Position numbers and translations under genes: made by a program | Notes under the pieces: generated by a model | Databases searched by the model: none | Told to the model about the DNA's origin: nothing | What the model saw: only the letters and a program-made list of their open reading frames with translations | Assembly: GCA_965279655.1 (NCBI GenBank) | Contig: OZ257255.1 | Location: 496,001 to 560,000, forward strand | DNA from: SCTM01 sp965279655 | GTDB lineage: Bacteria; Pseudomonadota; Alphaproteobacteria; Rhodospirillales; Rhodospirillaceae | Direction of reading: 5' to 3' | Length of the DNA: 64,000 bases | Part shown: piece after piece, positions 16,006 to 25,253 of the stretch | Layout: every line of letters begins with the position of its first letter | Position numbering within the stretch: the stretch's first letter is position 1

Positions 16006-17171
16006 CGCTTTAGGTACTTCAACGCGCCTTCGCCCGCCGCCTTGCCGGTGGCGAAACTGGCCGTGAGCAGATACCCGCCCGTCGGCGCTTCCCAGTCCAG
16101 CATCTCGCCGGCCACGAACACGCCCGGCTTGTCCTTCAGCATCAATGCGGGCGTGAGTCCGTCGAAACGCACGCCGCCGGCCGTGGAGATGACCTCCGCG
16201 ATCGGCCTTGGTCGCAGCAGCTTCAGCGGCAACGCCTTCAGTTTCTCCGCCAGCTTCTTGTCGTCCGCAATCTCTTCCGCCGTGCACAGTTCGCGCACGA
16301 GCGCGCCCCGTACACCGTCGATCCCCGCGCGCTTGCGCAAGTGTGTGGACAGCGACGCCTTGCCGCGCGCCCGCGCGAGTTCCGCGACGGTCTTGTGCGG
16401 GGCCACATCCAGCAGGAACGTCGCATGGCCTTTGCGTGCGATCTCATCGCGCAGGGCGGCGGAGAAAGCGTAGATCAAACTTCCTTCGACGCCGGTCTCG
16501 CTGACGATGAACTCGCCCCGCCGATGATGCGCGCCGAACCGGCCCACCACTGGTTTGACGGGTGCGCCCGCGAAGTGCTGCTTCATGTAGTCGCTCCAGG
16601 CGACATCGAACCCGCAGTTCGCGGGCTTCAGCGGCGCGACATCAAAGTCTTTGACCCACGCACCGTCGGATCCCAGCTGCGGCCAGCTCGCCCCACCGAG
16701 CGCGAACACAACCGCATCGCCCTTCGCGGTCGCGCCGTTCGCGAACGTCAGCGCGTCGCCGTTCCAGCCGGTCCACTTGTGGCGCATGTGAAAGGTGACG
16801 CCCTGGCCGCGCAATCGCCGCAGCCACGCGCGCAATAACGGCGCAGCCTTCATTTCCTTCGGGAACACCCGCTGAGATGTGCCCACGAACGTCTCCACGC
16901 CGAGCTCGTCGGCCCACGCGCGCAGCGCCTCCGGCCCGAACGCATCGAGATGGAGCAGGTGCGCGCGATCCGCGTACCGTGTGACGAACTTCGCGACGTC
17001 TTCCGCATGGGTGAGATTGAGCCCGCCCTTGCCGGCCATCAGGAACTTGCGTCCCACGGACGGCATGGCGTCGTAGAGGTCAACCGTCACGCCGCCTTTG
17101 GCGAGTTGCTCCGCGGCCATCAGCCCCGCGGGCCCGCCGCCAATGACGACCGCCTTCTTTGGTGCTTTCAC
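16002..17171 (-). CDS. NAD(P)/FAD-dependent oxidoreductase, HI0933-like (TIGR03862 type)
   Basis: The protein has 389 residues. A Rossmann FAD motif opens it (VVIGGGPAGLMAAEQLA). This is followed by GRKFLMAGKGGLNLTHAED, which is diagnostic of the HI0933 flavoprotein family, and by the late DGLTPALMLKDKPGVFVAGEMLDWEAPTG split over two motifs (FVAGEMLDWEAPTGGY). The enzyme is cytoplasmic; the family's reaction is not firmly known, with some members acting on tetrapyrrole- or quinone-like substrates. Its ATG overlaps the stop of the upstream flavoprotein gene, so both are likely one transcription unit. Confidence 0.87.
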   Translation of the reverse strand: MKAPKKAVVIGGGPAGLMAAEQLAKGGVTVDLYDAMPSVGRKFLMAGKGGLNLTHAEDVAKFVTRYADRAHLLHLDAFGPEALRAWADELGVETFVGTSQRVFPKEMKAAPLLRAWLRRLRGQGVTFHMRHKWTGWNGDALTFANGATAKGDAVVFALGGASWPQLGSDGAWVKDFDVAPLKPANCGFDVAWSDYMKQHFAGAPVKPVVGRFGAHHRRGEFIVSETGVEGSLIYAFSAALRDEIARKGHATFLLDVAPHKTVAELARARGKASLSTHLRKRAGIDGVRGALVRELCTAEEIADDKKLAEKLKALPLKLLRPRPIAEVISTAGGVRFDGLTPALMLKDKPGVFVAGEMLDWEAPTGGYLLTASFATGKAAGEGALKYLKR

Positions 17172-18787
17172 GAGGCAACACGCAAGTTGCCCGCGCCGGT
17201 GATGCTCAATGCCACTGCTTCCGCCACCTTGATGCCGTCGACGCCGGCGGACAGGATGCCGCCCGCATAGCCCGCGCCTTCGCCGGCGGGAAACAGCCCG
17301 CGCACTGTCAGATTTTGGAACGTCTCGTCGCGCTTGATGCGGATCGGCGACGACGTGCGGCTCTCCACCGCGGTCAGCACCGCGTCACCCAGCGCGTAGC
17401 CTTTGATCTGCCGCTCGAAGGCGGGCAGGGCCTCGCGGATCGCGGCGACAGCGTAGTCCGGCAGGCATGAACTCAGGTCGGTCGGCGTCACGCCCGGCTT
17501 ATAGGATGAGATCACGCTGCCGAATTCCGTGCTCGGCCGCCCGGCGACGAAGTCCGCCAGCCGCTGGCCCGGCGCATTATATGTGCCGCCGCCCATCGCG
17601 AACGCCTGCTCTTCCCATTTGCGCTGGAAGGCGATGCCCGCGAGCGGATGGCCGGGATAGTCCGCCGGCGTGATGCCGACGACGATGCCGCTGTTGGCGT
17701 TGCGTTCGGAGCGCGAATACTGGCTCATGCCGTTGGTCACCACGCGCCCCGGCTCCGAGGTCGCCGCCACGACCGTCCCGCCCGGACACATGCAGAAGCT
17801 ATAGACGTCGCGCCCATTGGACGCGTGGTGCACGAGCTTGTAGTCGGCCGCGCCCAGGATCGGGTTTTTGGCGTGCTTGCCGAACCGCGCCGCATCGATC
17901 AGCGACTGCGGATGCTCGATCCGGAACCCAATCGAGAACGGCTTCGCCTCGATGTAGACGCCCCGGTCATAGAGCATTTGGAACGTATCTCGCGCGCTGT
18001 GGCCCACGGCCAGCACCACATGATCCGTGGCGATCTTCTCGCCGCTCTCCAGCACCACGCCGTTCATCTGCCCGTCGCGGATGTCGAGGTCCGTCACCTT
18101 GCTCTGGAACCGGACCTCACCGCCCAGCTCGATGATGCTGGCCCGCATGTTCTCGACCATGCTCACCAGCCGGAACGTGCCGATGTGCGGCTTGGAGACG
18201 TACAAAATCTCGTCTGGCGCCCCGGCCTTCACGAACTCCGTCAGCACCTTGCGGCCGAGATGCCGCGGGTCCTTGATCTGGCTGTACAGCTTTCCGTCCG
18301 AGAAAGTCCCCGCGCCGCCCTCGCCGAACTGCACGTTGGATTCCGGATTGAGTTCACGCTTGCGCCACAAGGCGAACGTATCGACCGTGCGCTCCCGCAC
18401 GATCTTGCCGCGCTCCAGGATGATCGGCTTGAAACCCATCTGCGCGAGGACCAGCCCCGCGAAGAGCCCGCAGGGCCCCGTGCCGATCACCACCGGACGC
18501 TTGTCCAGGTTCGCCGGCGCGCGCGCCACGAAATTGTACGTCATGTCCGGCGCGACATTGATGTGCTTGTCGCCCTTGCCGCGTTGCAGGACGGACGCTT
18601 CGTCCTTCACCCGCACATCGATGGTGTAGATGAGCGAGATGTCCGTCTTCCGCGCGTCGAAGGCGCGGCGGAAGACGGTGAACTCCACCAGATCGTCGGC
18701 CTTGATCGACAGACGCTTCAGGATCGCGGCCTTGAGAGCCGGCTCCGGATGCCCGAGCGGCAGCTTGATTTCCGTGAGCCGTATCAT
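17168..18787 (-). CDS. FAD-dependent oxidoreductase, COG2509 type
   Basis: The protein has 539 residues. An N-terminal domain of about 95 residues with basic, DNA- or nucleotide-binding-like character (RRAFDARKTDISLIYTIDV) precedes a Rossmann FAD motif (VVIGTGPCGLFAGLVLAQMG). Next come FGEGGAGTFSDGKLYSQIKD, a hallmark of COG2509 FAD proteins, and the C-terminal AGEGAGYAGGILSAGVDGIK. These cytoplasmic proteins are widely conserved and poorly characterised, and are annotated as geranylgeranyl-reductase-like or simply FAD-dependent. The stop is seven bases past the unknown gene at 18795 and the start overlap downstream suggests a three-gene minus-strand unit. Confidence 0.88.
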   Translation of the reverse strand: MIRLTEIKLPLGHPEPALKAAILKRLSIKADDLVEFTVFRRAFDARKTDISLIYTIDVRVKDEASVLQRGKGDKHINVAPDMTYNFVARAPANLDKRPVVIGTGPCGLFAGLVLAQMGFKPIILERGKIVRERTVDTFALWRKRELNPESNVQFGEGGAGTFSDGKLYSQIKDPRHLGRKVLTEFVKAGAPDEILYVSKPHIGTFRLVSMVENMRASIIELGGEVRFQSKVTDLDIRDGQMNGVVLESGEKIATDHVVLAVGHSARDTFQMLYDRGVYIEAKPFSIGFRIEHPQSLIDAARFGKHAKNPILGAADYKLVHHASNGRDVYSFCMCPGGTVVAATSEPGRVVTNGMSQYSRSERNANSGIVVGITPADYPGHPLAGIAFQRKWEEQAFAMGGGTYNAPGQRLADFVAGRPSTEFGSVISSYKPGVTPTDLSSCLPDYAVAAIREALPAFERQIKGYALGDAVLTAVESRTSSPIRIKRDETFQNLTVRGLFPAGEGAGYAGGILSAGVDGIKVAEAVALSITGAGNLRVAS

Positions 18788-18794
18788 GAAAGCC

Positions 18795-19493
18795 TTAGAC
18801 AGGAACCTTCACGTCTTTGACGTCGAGCTGTGCCAGTTCGTACACGGTGCCTTCCTTGTCGCCCTTCACCACGTCCAGACGGACGAACATGTGGTGCGGG
18901 CCATGGCGCCAAACTTCCAGGTCCTTGCCGAACGTCGTGTGCCAATAGAACTTCTCGCACTCGAACGTGCCGGCGGGAACGGTCAGCGTTTCCTTCTTCA
19001 CGAACTTCGCCTGGCCGCGGATCTTCTGGCCGTGGCTCAGCGAGCTGCCGTTCCACGAGTTGGAAACGGTGTGCGTGAACACTTCCTGCAGCTCGTTGTT
19101 GCTGGCGTCGTTGAAGTTCATCTTCCAGGCATCGTGGAAGATCGGGTGATAGCCGATCGTCATGCGCGGCGGCGCGTCGAACTCGGCGTAGTCCGGCTTT
19201 TCCATTTCGCGCGTCCACACCCATGACTGCAGCTTGTCGCCGACGATGCGGCGCATCACCGTGCCGTGGGCCTCGCCCTTGAAGAACAGGCGGCCGATGG
19301 CCTCGATCGGGCGCCAGTCATGGCGCACCAGCTGGTTCACGTCGCGCAAGAGGTCGCCCTTGGGCGAGCGGGTCACGGTGCGCAGCGTGCGCGACTTGTC
19401 GGGATTGATCGTCAGGATGAAGCGCTCGTAGTCCGTGCGCTCCTTGCCCGGCTCCGTGATGTCAATTCGTCCGCTGAGTATTGAAAGGTCCAT
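18795..19493 (-). CDS. Hypothetical protein, DUF3108-like beta protein
   Basis: The protein has 232 residues with no signal peptide and no membrane segment. It shows alternating strands with conserved-looking blocks GYHPIFHDAWKMNFND, NSWNGSSLSHGQKIRGQ and LTVPAGTFECEKFYWHTTFG. VPAGTF-C-KF followed by D-EVW is reminiscent of DUF3108 proteins, in which a VPAG-F strand precedes a W. I cannot confirm membership. It diverges from the SDR gene across a 66-bp promoter region and leads the unit with the two flavoproteins. Confidence 0.55.
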   Translation of the reverse strand: MDLSILSGRIDITEPGKERTDYERFILTINPDKSRTLRTVTRSPKGDLLRDVNQLVRHDWRPIEAIGRLFFKGEAHGTVMRRIVGDKLQSWVWTREMEKPDYAEFDAPPRMTIGYHPIFHDAWKMNFNDASNNELQEVFTHTVSNSWNGSSLSHGQKIRGQAKFVKKETLTVPAGTFECEKFYWHTTFGKDLEVWRHGPHHMFVRLDVVKGDKEGTVYELAQLDVKDVKVPV

Positions 19494-19559
19494 GGCCGTC
19501 CTCTTGGAAGTCGAAGGAGGGGAGGTCTACACTGCCGCCCCCGAAAGTGCGAGGCGCGG

Positions 19560-20393
19560 ATGTACAACTTAGGCGGAAAAGTCGCGATAATCACGGGCTC
19601 CGGCAGGCGCAAGGGCCTGGGCGAAGCCATGGCTCGCAGGCTGGCCGCCGAGGGTTGCGCGGTGGTGATCCACGATATCGGCCGCACCAAGGGCGAGATC
19701 GCCCCGGAGCACGGCGTCGGCCAAGCCGCTGAGATGGAAGCGATTGCCAAGGAGTTGACCGACGGTGGCGCGAAAGCCGCGACTTTCCAAGGCGATATGC
19801 TGATTGAGAAAGACGTGGAAAATATGGTCGCTTTTGCCGTTGAGAAGTTCGGCCGCCTCGACATCCTCGTGAACAATGCCGGCATCGGCTACCTGTTCGG
19901 CCCGCTCATCGAGATGACCCAGGACCATTGGGACGCGGTGCTGGGCGTGAATCTCCGGGGCTGTTTCTTCGGCATCAAGCACGCAGCGATACAAATGATC
20001 AAACAGGGACAAGGCGGTTCTATCGTCAACATCGCCAGCCAGGCCGCCAAGGGCGGCTCCGCGCGCACCGCGGCGTACACGTCCTCGAAGCACGGCCTCG
20101 TCGGCCTCACCCGCGTTGCCGCCACCGAACTCGCGCCTCATCAAATCCGGGTGAACGCGCTCTGTCCCAACCACGTCACCACCGGTCTCGGCGCGTGGCA
20201 GAACGATTACATGTCCAAGTCGCGCGGCCTCACCATGGACCAATACCTCGACGACCGCCGCTCCAAGATTCCCTTGGGCCGCCTCGGCTACGTGGAAGAC
20301 ACCGCCAAGGCCTGCGCGTTCCTGTGCTCCGACGAGGCGTCCTACGTCACCGGCGAAGCCATGAACGTCTCGGGTGGTGAGCAATACCACTAG
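19560..20393 (+). CDS. SDR family oxidoreductase
   Basis: The protein has 277 residues, the classical SDR length. The cofactor loop is TGSGRRKGLGEA (residues 12-23), followed by NNAG near residue 106 and the catalytic YTSSK (Tyr173, Lys177). The C-terminus YVTGEAMNVSGGEQYH is typical of FabG-like SDRs. The extra spacer GEIAPEHGVGQAAEMEAIA after the first strand is longer than in FabG and is seen in multifunctional and hydroxysteroid-type SDRs. It is expected to oxidise or reduce a secondary alcohol with NAD(P). A GAGG ribosome site sits upstream. It is the first gene of a plus-strand group with the thiolase. Confidence 0.88.
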   Translation: MYNLGGKVAIITGSGRRKGLGEAMARRLAAEGCAVVIHDIGRTKGEIAPEHGVGQAAEMEAIAKELTDGGAKAATFQGDMLIEKDVENMVAFAVEKFGRLDILVNNAGIGYLFGPLIEMTQDHWDAVLGVNLRGCFFGIKHAAIQMIKQGQGGSIVNIASQAAKGGSARTAAYTSSKHGLVGLTRVAATELAPHQIRVNALCPNHVTTGLGAWQNDYMSKSRGLTMDQYLDDRRSKIPLGRLGYVEDTAKACAFLCSDEASYVTGEAMNVSGGEQYH

Positions 20394-20456
20394 ACTGTCC
20401 GTGACTTGGATTTGGCGGGCAATAGAGTAGGGCAAGGGGTAGCATCACCACCATCT

Positions 20457-20609
20457 GTCACCCCGGCGAAGGCCGGGGCCCACTTCTCAGGGCGCAAGGA
20501 CAGCGCGATCCGGGGTGACCGGTGCACGTTGATGAGTGGACCCCGGCCATGTGCGCGAAGGCGCACATCAAGATAGAGTAGCCGGCCGGCGGCCGGCGGC
20601 CGGGGTGAC
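20457..20609. repeat. REP-like palindromic intergenic repeat, copy B
   Basis: The element opens with GTCACCCCGGCGAAGGCCGGGG and closes with GGCCGGGGTGAC. An internal GATCCGGGGTGACC at the centre and GCGCGAAGGCGC form further hairpins. It fills the space between the SDR and thiolase genes and may separate their expression. It belongs to the same family as copies A and C but is longer and more GC-rich. Confidence 0.65.
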
Positions 20610-20629
20610 ACATTGGGTTGGGGACTGAG

Positions 20630-21895
20630 ATGGGACTTTGGCTCGCCGGCGGCTTGCGCACTCCGTTCGCGAAGATCGACGGCCCGTTGTCGGGTCTCGA
20701 TGCGATTCAGTTGTCCGTGCCGATCGCGCAAGCCATGTGCGCGCAGCTCAAGTCCGATAAGCCCGACCTCGTCACCTGGGGCACCGTCGCGCCGTCGCTG
20801 CGGTGGAGCAACATCGCCCGCGAGGTGATGCTCGACGCCGGGCTCGATCCCTACATTCCCGCCTACACCACCGTCATGGCCTGCGCGACCAGCATGGTCG
20901 CGGTGTTCTCCGCCGCGTCGCACCTCGACGGTACGCGCGCCACGCTCGCGCTCGCCGGCGGCACCGAAAGCATGAGCCGCGTGCAGCTGGGCCTCTCCCA
21001 GAAACTCTCCGACTGGCTGCGGCGCTTCTTCCAGGCGAAGTCGCTCGGCTCCCGCGCGGAGATGCTCTCGAACCTGCCCCTGCACGACGTGCGCCTGCAC
21101 ATCCCCAGCATCACCAACCGCACCACCGGCAAGAGCATGGGCGAGGGCTGCGAGGATATGGCCAAGACCTGGCATATCGAACGCAAGCCCCAGGACGAAC
21201 TCGCACTGCAGGGCCACCAGCGCGCTGTCGCCGCGCAAGCGAACGGCTTCTTCAGCGATCTCGTCATCCCCATCGCGGGCCTGACCAAGGACACCATCCC
21301 GCGCGGCGACACGAACATGGAGAAGCTCGCCAAGCTGAAACCCTCCTTCGATACCACCAGCGGCAAGGGCACCATCACCGCCGGCAATTCCTCGCCGCTC
21401 ACCGACGGCGCCGCGGCGATCTGGGTGGCGAACGATGACGGACTGAAGCGTCTGCCTTCCAACATCCCCCGCGTGCGCCTGGTCGATTGGGAGCTCGCCG
21501 GTGTGGATATGGAAAAGGACGGCCTGCTCATGGCCCCAGCCTTTGCCGCACCGCGCCTGCTCGCGCGCCACGCCTTGCGTTACGACAGCATCGACCTGTG
21601 GGAGATCCACGAGGCATTCACGGCGCAAGTGCTGTGCCACGTCACCGCATTTGAAGACGTGAACTTCCAGAAGACCCGCGTTGGCTTGGACAAGGATCTC
21701 GGCAAATTCCCGTGGGAACGCCTGAACCCCAACGGCGGCAGTGTGGCACTTGGCCATCCCTTCGGCGCCACCGGGGCGCGCATCCTCGCGCAAGCCACCA
21801 AGGAACTCGCCGGCATGAAGCCGGGTTCGAAAGCGATCGTCAGTATTTGTACCGATGGCGGCCTCGGTGGCGTCGCCCTTTTGGAGGCGGCATGA
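20630..21895 (+). CDS. FadI-like acetyl-CoA C-acyltransferase (thiolase)
   Basis: The protein has 421 residues from the ATG at 20630; the 20618 TTG is less likely. Cys85 in TVMACATSM is the nucleophile, WEIHEAFTAQ holds the second conserved His, NGGSVALGHPFGATGARIL holds the third, and SICTDGGLGG holds the proton-relay Cys. The spacing of the last motif (C-x-x-G-G-L-G) matches the FadI/trifunctional subclass rather than FadA. It cleaves 3-ketoacyl-CoA to acetyl-CoA and acyl-CoA, likely in fatty acid or steroid side-chain degradation. No paired FadJ-type dehydratase is in the window, so it may work with the neighbouring SDR. Stop and MFS start overlap (ATGA). Confidence 0.87.
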   Translation: MGLWLAGGLRTPFAKIDGPLSGLDAIQLSVPIAQAMCAQLKSDKPDLVTWGTVAPSLRWSNIAREVMLDAGLDPYIPAYTTVMACATSMVAVFSAASHLDGTRATLALAGGTESMSRVQLGLSQKLSDWLRRFFQAKSLGSRAEMLSNLPLHDVRLHIPSITNRTTGKSMGEGCEDMAKTWHIERKPQDELALQGHQRAVAAQANGFFSDLVIPIAGLTKDTIPRGDTNMEKLAKLKPSFDTTSGKGTITAGNSSPLTDGAAAIWVANDDGLKRLPSNIPRVRLVDWELAGVDMEKDGLLMAPAFAAPRLLARHALRYDSIDLWEIHEAFTAQVLCHVTAFEDVNFQKTRVGLDKDLGKFPWERLNPNGGSVALGHPFGATGARILAQATKELAGMKPGSKAIVSICTDGGLGGVALLEAA

Positions 21896-23220
21896 GCGAA
21901 ACCCCCACTACCCAACCCGCGGCGTATCAAGGTCGCGCCTATATCCTCGGCCTGCTGTTCGTTCTCAACATCTTCAACTACGTCGACCGCTATCTCCCGG
22001 CGATCCTGCTGCCGTCGATCCGCAAGGACTTGCAGCTGAGCGACAGCGAGCTCGCCTTCATCACCGGCGCGGCCTTCTCGTTGTTCTACGCGGTGATGTG
22101 CTTGCCCTTGGGCCGCATGGCCGACCATTGGAACCGCCGCAAACTTCTGGCGGCCTGCGTCGGCCTGTGGAGCGTCGCCACCCTCGCCACGGGCTTTGCG
22201 CGCAACTTCACGCATGTCGCCATCGCGCGCGTCGGCGTCGGCATCGGCGAGGCGGGTCTGAACCCCGCGGCGCAGTCAATTATTTCCGATATGTTCGCGC
22301 AGAAGGGCCGGCGCGCCACAGCCGTCGCCGTGTTCTCCAGTGGCATCCCCGTCGGCACCGTGGTCGGCTTCCTGATCGGCGGCAACCTCGATGCGCTGAT
22401 CGGCTGGCGCAACGCCTTCATCGTCGTCGGCGTGCCGGGCCTGTTTCTTTCGCTGCTCGTGTGGTTCACGCTGCGGGAGCCGACCCGCGGCTACGCGGAT
22501 AACTTCGTCGATTCCGGCAAGGCGCCGGGCCTGATCGAAACGGTCAAGACCCTCTGGGGCATCCGCGTGTGGCGCTACATGATGTTCGGCACCGGCTGCA
22601 GCGGCCTGTGCAACACCTGCATCACGATCTGGACGCCGTCCTACCTCTCGCGCTCCTTCGGGCTCAGCACGGCGGAGATCGGCAACTTCACCGCGCCCGC
22701 GCTCGGCATCGGCGGCTTCATCGGCACGATGATGGGCGGCTATCTGGTCGATCGCCTGCGCGTGAAGAATGCGCGCTGGGGCGCTTGGGTCCCCATGGTC
22801 GCCCTGGCCGGGTGCATCGTCCCCACCTTCATGGTGTTCAGCGCGACATCCGCGACCAGCGCGATCCTCTGGCTCACCATTCCGCTGGTTCTGGTGCCAA
22901 GCCACCTCGCGTGCTTCACCGCCGCGTCCCAGGGCGTGGCGCCCTTGCGCATGCGCGGCACGGCGCCGGCGCTCTCGCTCCTGATCACGGCGGGCATCAT
23001 CGCCTTGGGGATCGGACCCCAACTCATCGGCGGCCTGAGCGACTACATGCGTGCCACCCAAGGGGAAGAGTCCCTGCGGTACGCCCTCTTGATTGTGGCC
23101 CCCACGGCCGCCGCCCTGGCCTCGTTCTTCTTCTATTGGGGAAGCCGCACAATCGGCCAGGATTTGGCCGATGCCGCCGCCCGCCAGAGCCGTTCCGCCG
23201 CGACCGCCGCGGGCGTATGA
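21892..23220 (+). CDS. MFS transporter, spinster-like
   Basis: The protein has 442 residues from the ATG overlapping the thiolase stop. About twelve helices are visible. The opening LFVLNIFNYVDRYLPAILLP is typical of spinster/sphingolipid-transporter-like MFS proteins, and the A-motif reads GRMADHWNRRKLL. A second signature GVGIGEAGLNPAAQSII lies between helices 4 and 5. Position between a thiolase and a methyltransferase suggests it imports or exports a lipid-like substrate, but this is inference. Confidence 0.87.
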   Translation: MSETPTTQPAAYQGRAYILGLLFVLNIFNYVDRYLPAILLPSIRKDLQLSDSELAFITGAAFSLFYAVMCLPLGRMADHWNRRKLLAACVGLWSVATLATGFARNFTHVAIARVGVGIGEAGLNPAAQSIISDMFAQKGRRATAVAVFSSGIPVGTVVGFLIGGNLDALIGWRNAFIVVGVPGLFLSLLVWFTLREPTRGYADNFVDSGKAPGLIETVKTLWGIRVWRYMMFGTGCSGLCNTCITIWTPSYLSRSFGLSTAEIGNFTAPALGIGGFIGTMMGGYLVDRLRVKNARWGAWVPMVALAGCIVPTFMVFSATSATSAILWLTIPLVLVPSHLACFTAASQGVAPLRMRGTAPALSLLITAGIIALGIGPQLIGGLSDYMRATQGEESLRYALLIVAPTAAALASFFFYWGSRTIGQDLADAAARQSRSAATAAGV

Positions 23221-23248
23221 TACTGTCGACAAACACACGGAGGCTGCC

Positions 23249-24454
23249 ATGCCCGAAGCCCCTCTGACCCGCGATGAAGCCGGCGTCGCCGATGTCGACG
23301 CGCTCTATCAGCCAAGCCACGACGAGTTCGCCCGCCAGCGCATGATCGGCGTGATGCGCAATCACGCCTTCCACAATCTGCGCTACGCGGTCTCCGACGA
23401 GTACGAGAAGGTGGTCGCGCCGCGCCTCCAGAAGGAGGGCAAGCCTTTGCCCACCGACGGGCACGGCATCGACAAGGTGATGCAGTCGGAGCACCTGTAC
23501 CGGTTCTATTCCGTGATCCGCTACAACTCGCAGGAGATGATGTACCTCTCCGTGCAGGATCCGGTCCTGCGCGTGGCGGGCGACATGATCGAGATCGGCC
23601 GTGACGCAGCAGCACGCAATCCCGCCGGCGGGTCTTTGCGTCTCGCGAAGGATTTCCAGGTGCCGCGCTACGTCACGGCGCAGGACATCCACCTCGCGCC
23701 CGGTTGCTTCCACAGCGAATACACCGCCGATGACCTGACCCAGGGCGCGATCCTGAACTACGGCGGCTCCGTGGGCGTCGGCGGCATGGCTCATCGCCGC
23801 GCGGCTGGAACGGTCGCCCAGTCCGTCGGCGCGTGGCTGTTGCTTCGTTTCCCGGATTTCAAACCGAAGCGCATCCTCGACCTCGGCACGCAATCGGGCA
23901 AAAACCTGATCTCTTATCGCGACGCGTATCCGGATGCGGAACTCTACGGCGTCGACGTCGGCGCGCCGGTGCTGCGCTACGGCCACGCCAAGGCGGAACA
24001 CGAGGGCGTCGCCATCCACTTCAGCCAGCAGAACGCCGAAGCGCTGGATTTCGCCGACGGCTATTTCGATCTCATCGTCTCCAGCTTCTTCTTCCACGAA
24101 GTGCCGGTGCCGGCGACCAAGCGCATCCTGAAGGAATGCCATCGCCTGCTCAGCCCCGGTGGCGTGATGGCGCATATGGAATTGCCGCCGTCGAAGCTCG
24201 CCGGCCCGGTGCTCGATTTCATGTGGGACTGGGACACGAAGAACAACAACGAACCGTCCTACACGGCCTTCCGCCAGCAGGATCCGACCAACCTTGCCAC
24301 CGAAGCCGGGTTCACGCCGGACAACGTGTTCGAGGTGCATGTGCCGAACCGCGAAAGCTTCACGGCGGAACAGCGCCTGGCGTTCTTCCGCGGCGATGCG
24401 AAAGCGCCGCTGCACGGCCGGGGCAGCTGGTTTGTGTTCGGCGCCCGGAAATAA
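23249..24454 (+). CDS. Class I SAM-dependent methyltransferase with long N-terminal domain
   Basis: The protein has 401 residues; the ATG at 23249 follows a near-perfect GGAGG site with 6-nt spacing. The SAM-binding motif I is ILDLGTQSGKN near residue 211, then LYGVDVG, and then VSSFFFHEVP, in which an aromatic run replaces the usual motif-IV loop. The N-terminal 200 residues (HDEFARQRMIG...HLAPGCFHSEYTADDL) are not a known domain to me. The family resembles UbiE-like and sterol/lipid methyltransferases. The likely substrate is therefore a small hydrophobic or quinone molecule, possibly linked to the thiolase/SDR pathway. Confidence 0.83.
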   Translation: MPEAPLTRDEAGVADVDALYQPSHDEFARQRMIGVMRNHAFHNLRYAVSDEYEKVVAPRLQKEGKPLPTDGHGIDKVMQSEHLYRFYSVIRYNSQEMMYLSVQDPVLRVAGDMIEIGRDAAARNPAGGSLRLAKDFQVPRYVTAQDIHLAPGCFHSEYTADDLTQGAILNYGGSVGVGGMAHRRAAGTVAQSVGAWLLLRFPDFKPKRILDLGTQSGKNLISYRDAYPDAELYGVDVGAPVLRYGHAKAEHEGVAIHFSQQNAEALDFADGYFDLIVSSFFFHEVPVPATKRILKECHRLLSPGGVMAHMELPPSKLAGPVLDFMWDWDTKNNNEPSYTAFRQQDPTNLATEAGFTPDNVFEVHVPNRESFTAEQRLAFFRGDAKAPLHGRGSWFVFGARK

Positions 24455-24467
24455 GAAGTAGACGGAT

Positions 24468-25253
24468 ATGATCGTTCGGCAAGACGGCGACGACCTGATC
24501 CTCGTCGGCCAGACAGACCACTCGCGTCTCGTCGGCCAGTTTGCCTCGCATTGGGGAAACAAGACTTTCGCGCGGCCCAAGCCCTTCGACACCATCGCGC
24601 GTGCCGCCACCTTCCACGACTACGGCTGGCTGCGTTACGAAACCGAACCGAAGCTGGCGGACAACGGGGAGACGCCGGGCTTCCGCCAGATTCCGGCGGA
24701 CGCCAGCCAGCTTGAGTCGTTCCAATGGTGCATCGATTGGCTCGGCAATATCGATCCGTACGCCGGCACCATCGTCAGCATGCACCGCACCGGCTTGTGG
24801 CGGCAGCGCTACGGCGTGATCAGCAATCCGCCGCCGACACCGCCCCGCGCGCTCCCCCAGCCGATCGAGGATTTCATCGCCCGCAATGAGAAGCGCCAGG
24901 AGACGGGGCGCAGCGCGCGCGATGCCGACGAAGTGTGGACCAACTATCACCTCATGCAGGTGTGGGACCTCCTGGGCCTCTACTTCTGCTGCCAAGACCC
25001 CTGCGACGATGAGATCAACCCGGTGCCGACGGCGTACAGCGGGGACCGCAAGGCCGGCGTGAAGATGACCATGCGCCCGAAGGACAAGACCTCGGTCGTG
25101 TTCGATCCGTTCCCGTTCGGGGAGGGGCCGTGCGAGGTGCAGCTCTCCTGGAAGCGCCTGCCGCAAATCAAATGGCCCGACCAGGAGACTTTCCGGGCGG
25201 CCTATTTCAGCGCCAAGAACGAGCTGGTCACGTTCAACCTGCTGCCGGCGTAA
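24468..25253 (+). CDS. DUF3891 family protein
   Basis: The protein has 261 residues. The N-terminal DHSRLVGQFASHWG and FHDYGWLRYE match the DUF3891 pattern, which contains conserved His and Asp residues similar to an HD-type metal site. DNGETPGFRQIP and SMHRTGLWRQRYG follow. No signal peptide is present. The family has no known reaction. It is 13 bp after the methyltransferase gene and closes the plus-strand group. Confidence 0.78.
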   Translation: MIVRQDGDDLILVGQTDHSRLVGQFASHWGNKTFARPKPFDTIARAATFHDYGWLRYETEPKLADNGETPGFRQIPADASQLESFQWCIDWLGNIDPYAGTIVSMHRTGLWRQRYGVISNPPPTPPRALPQPIEDFIARNEKRQETGRSARDADEVWTNYHLMQVWDLLGLYFCCQDPCDDEINPVPTAYSGDRKAGVKMTMRPKDKTSVVFDPFPFGEGPCEVQLSWKRLPQIKWPDQETFRAAYFSAKNELVTFNLLPA

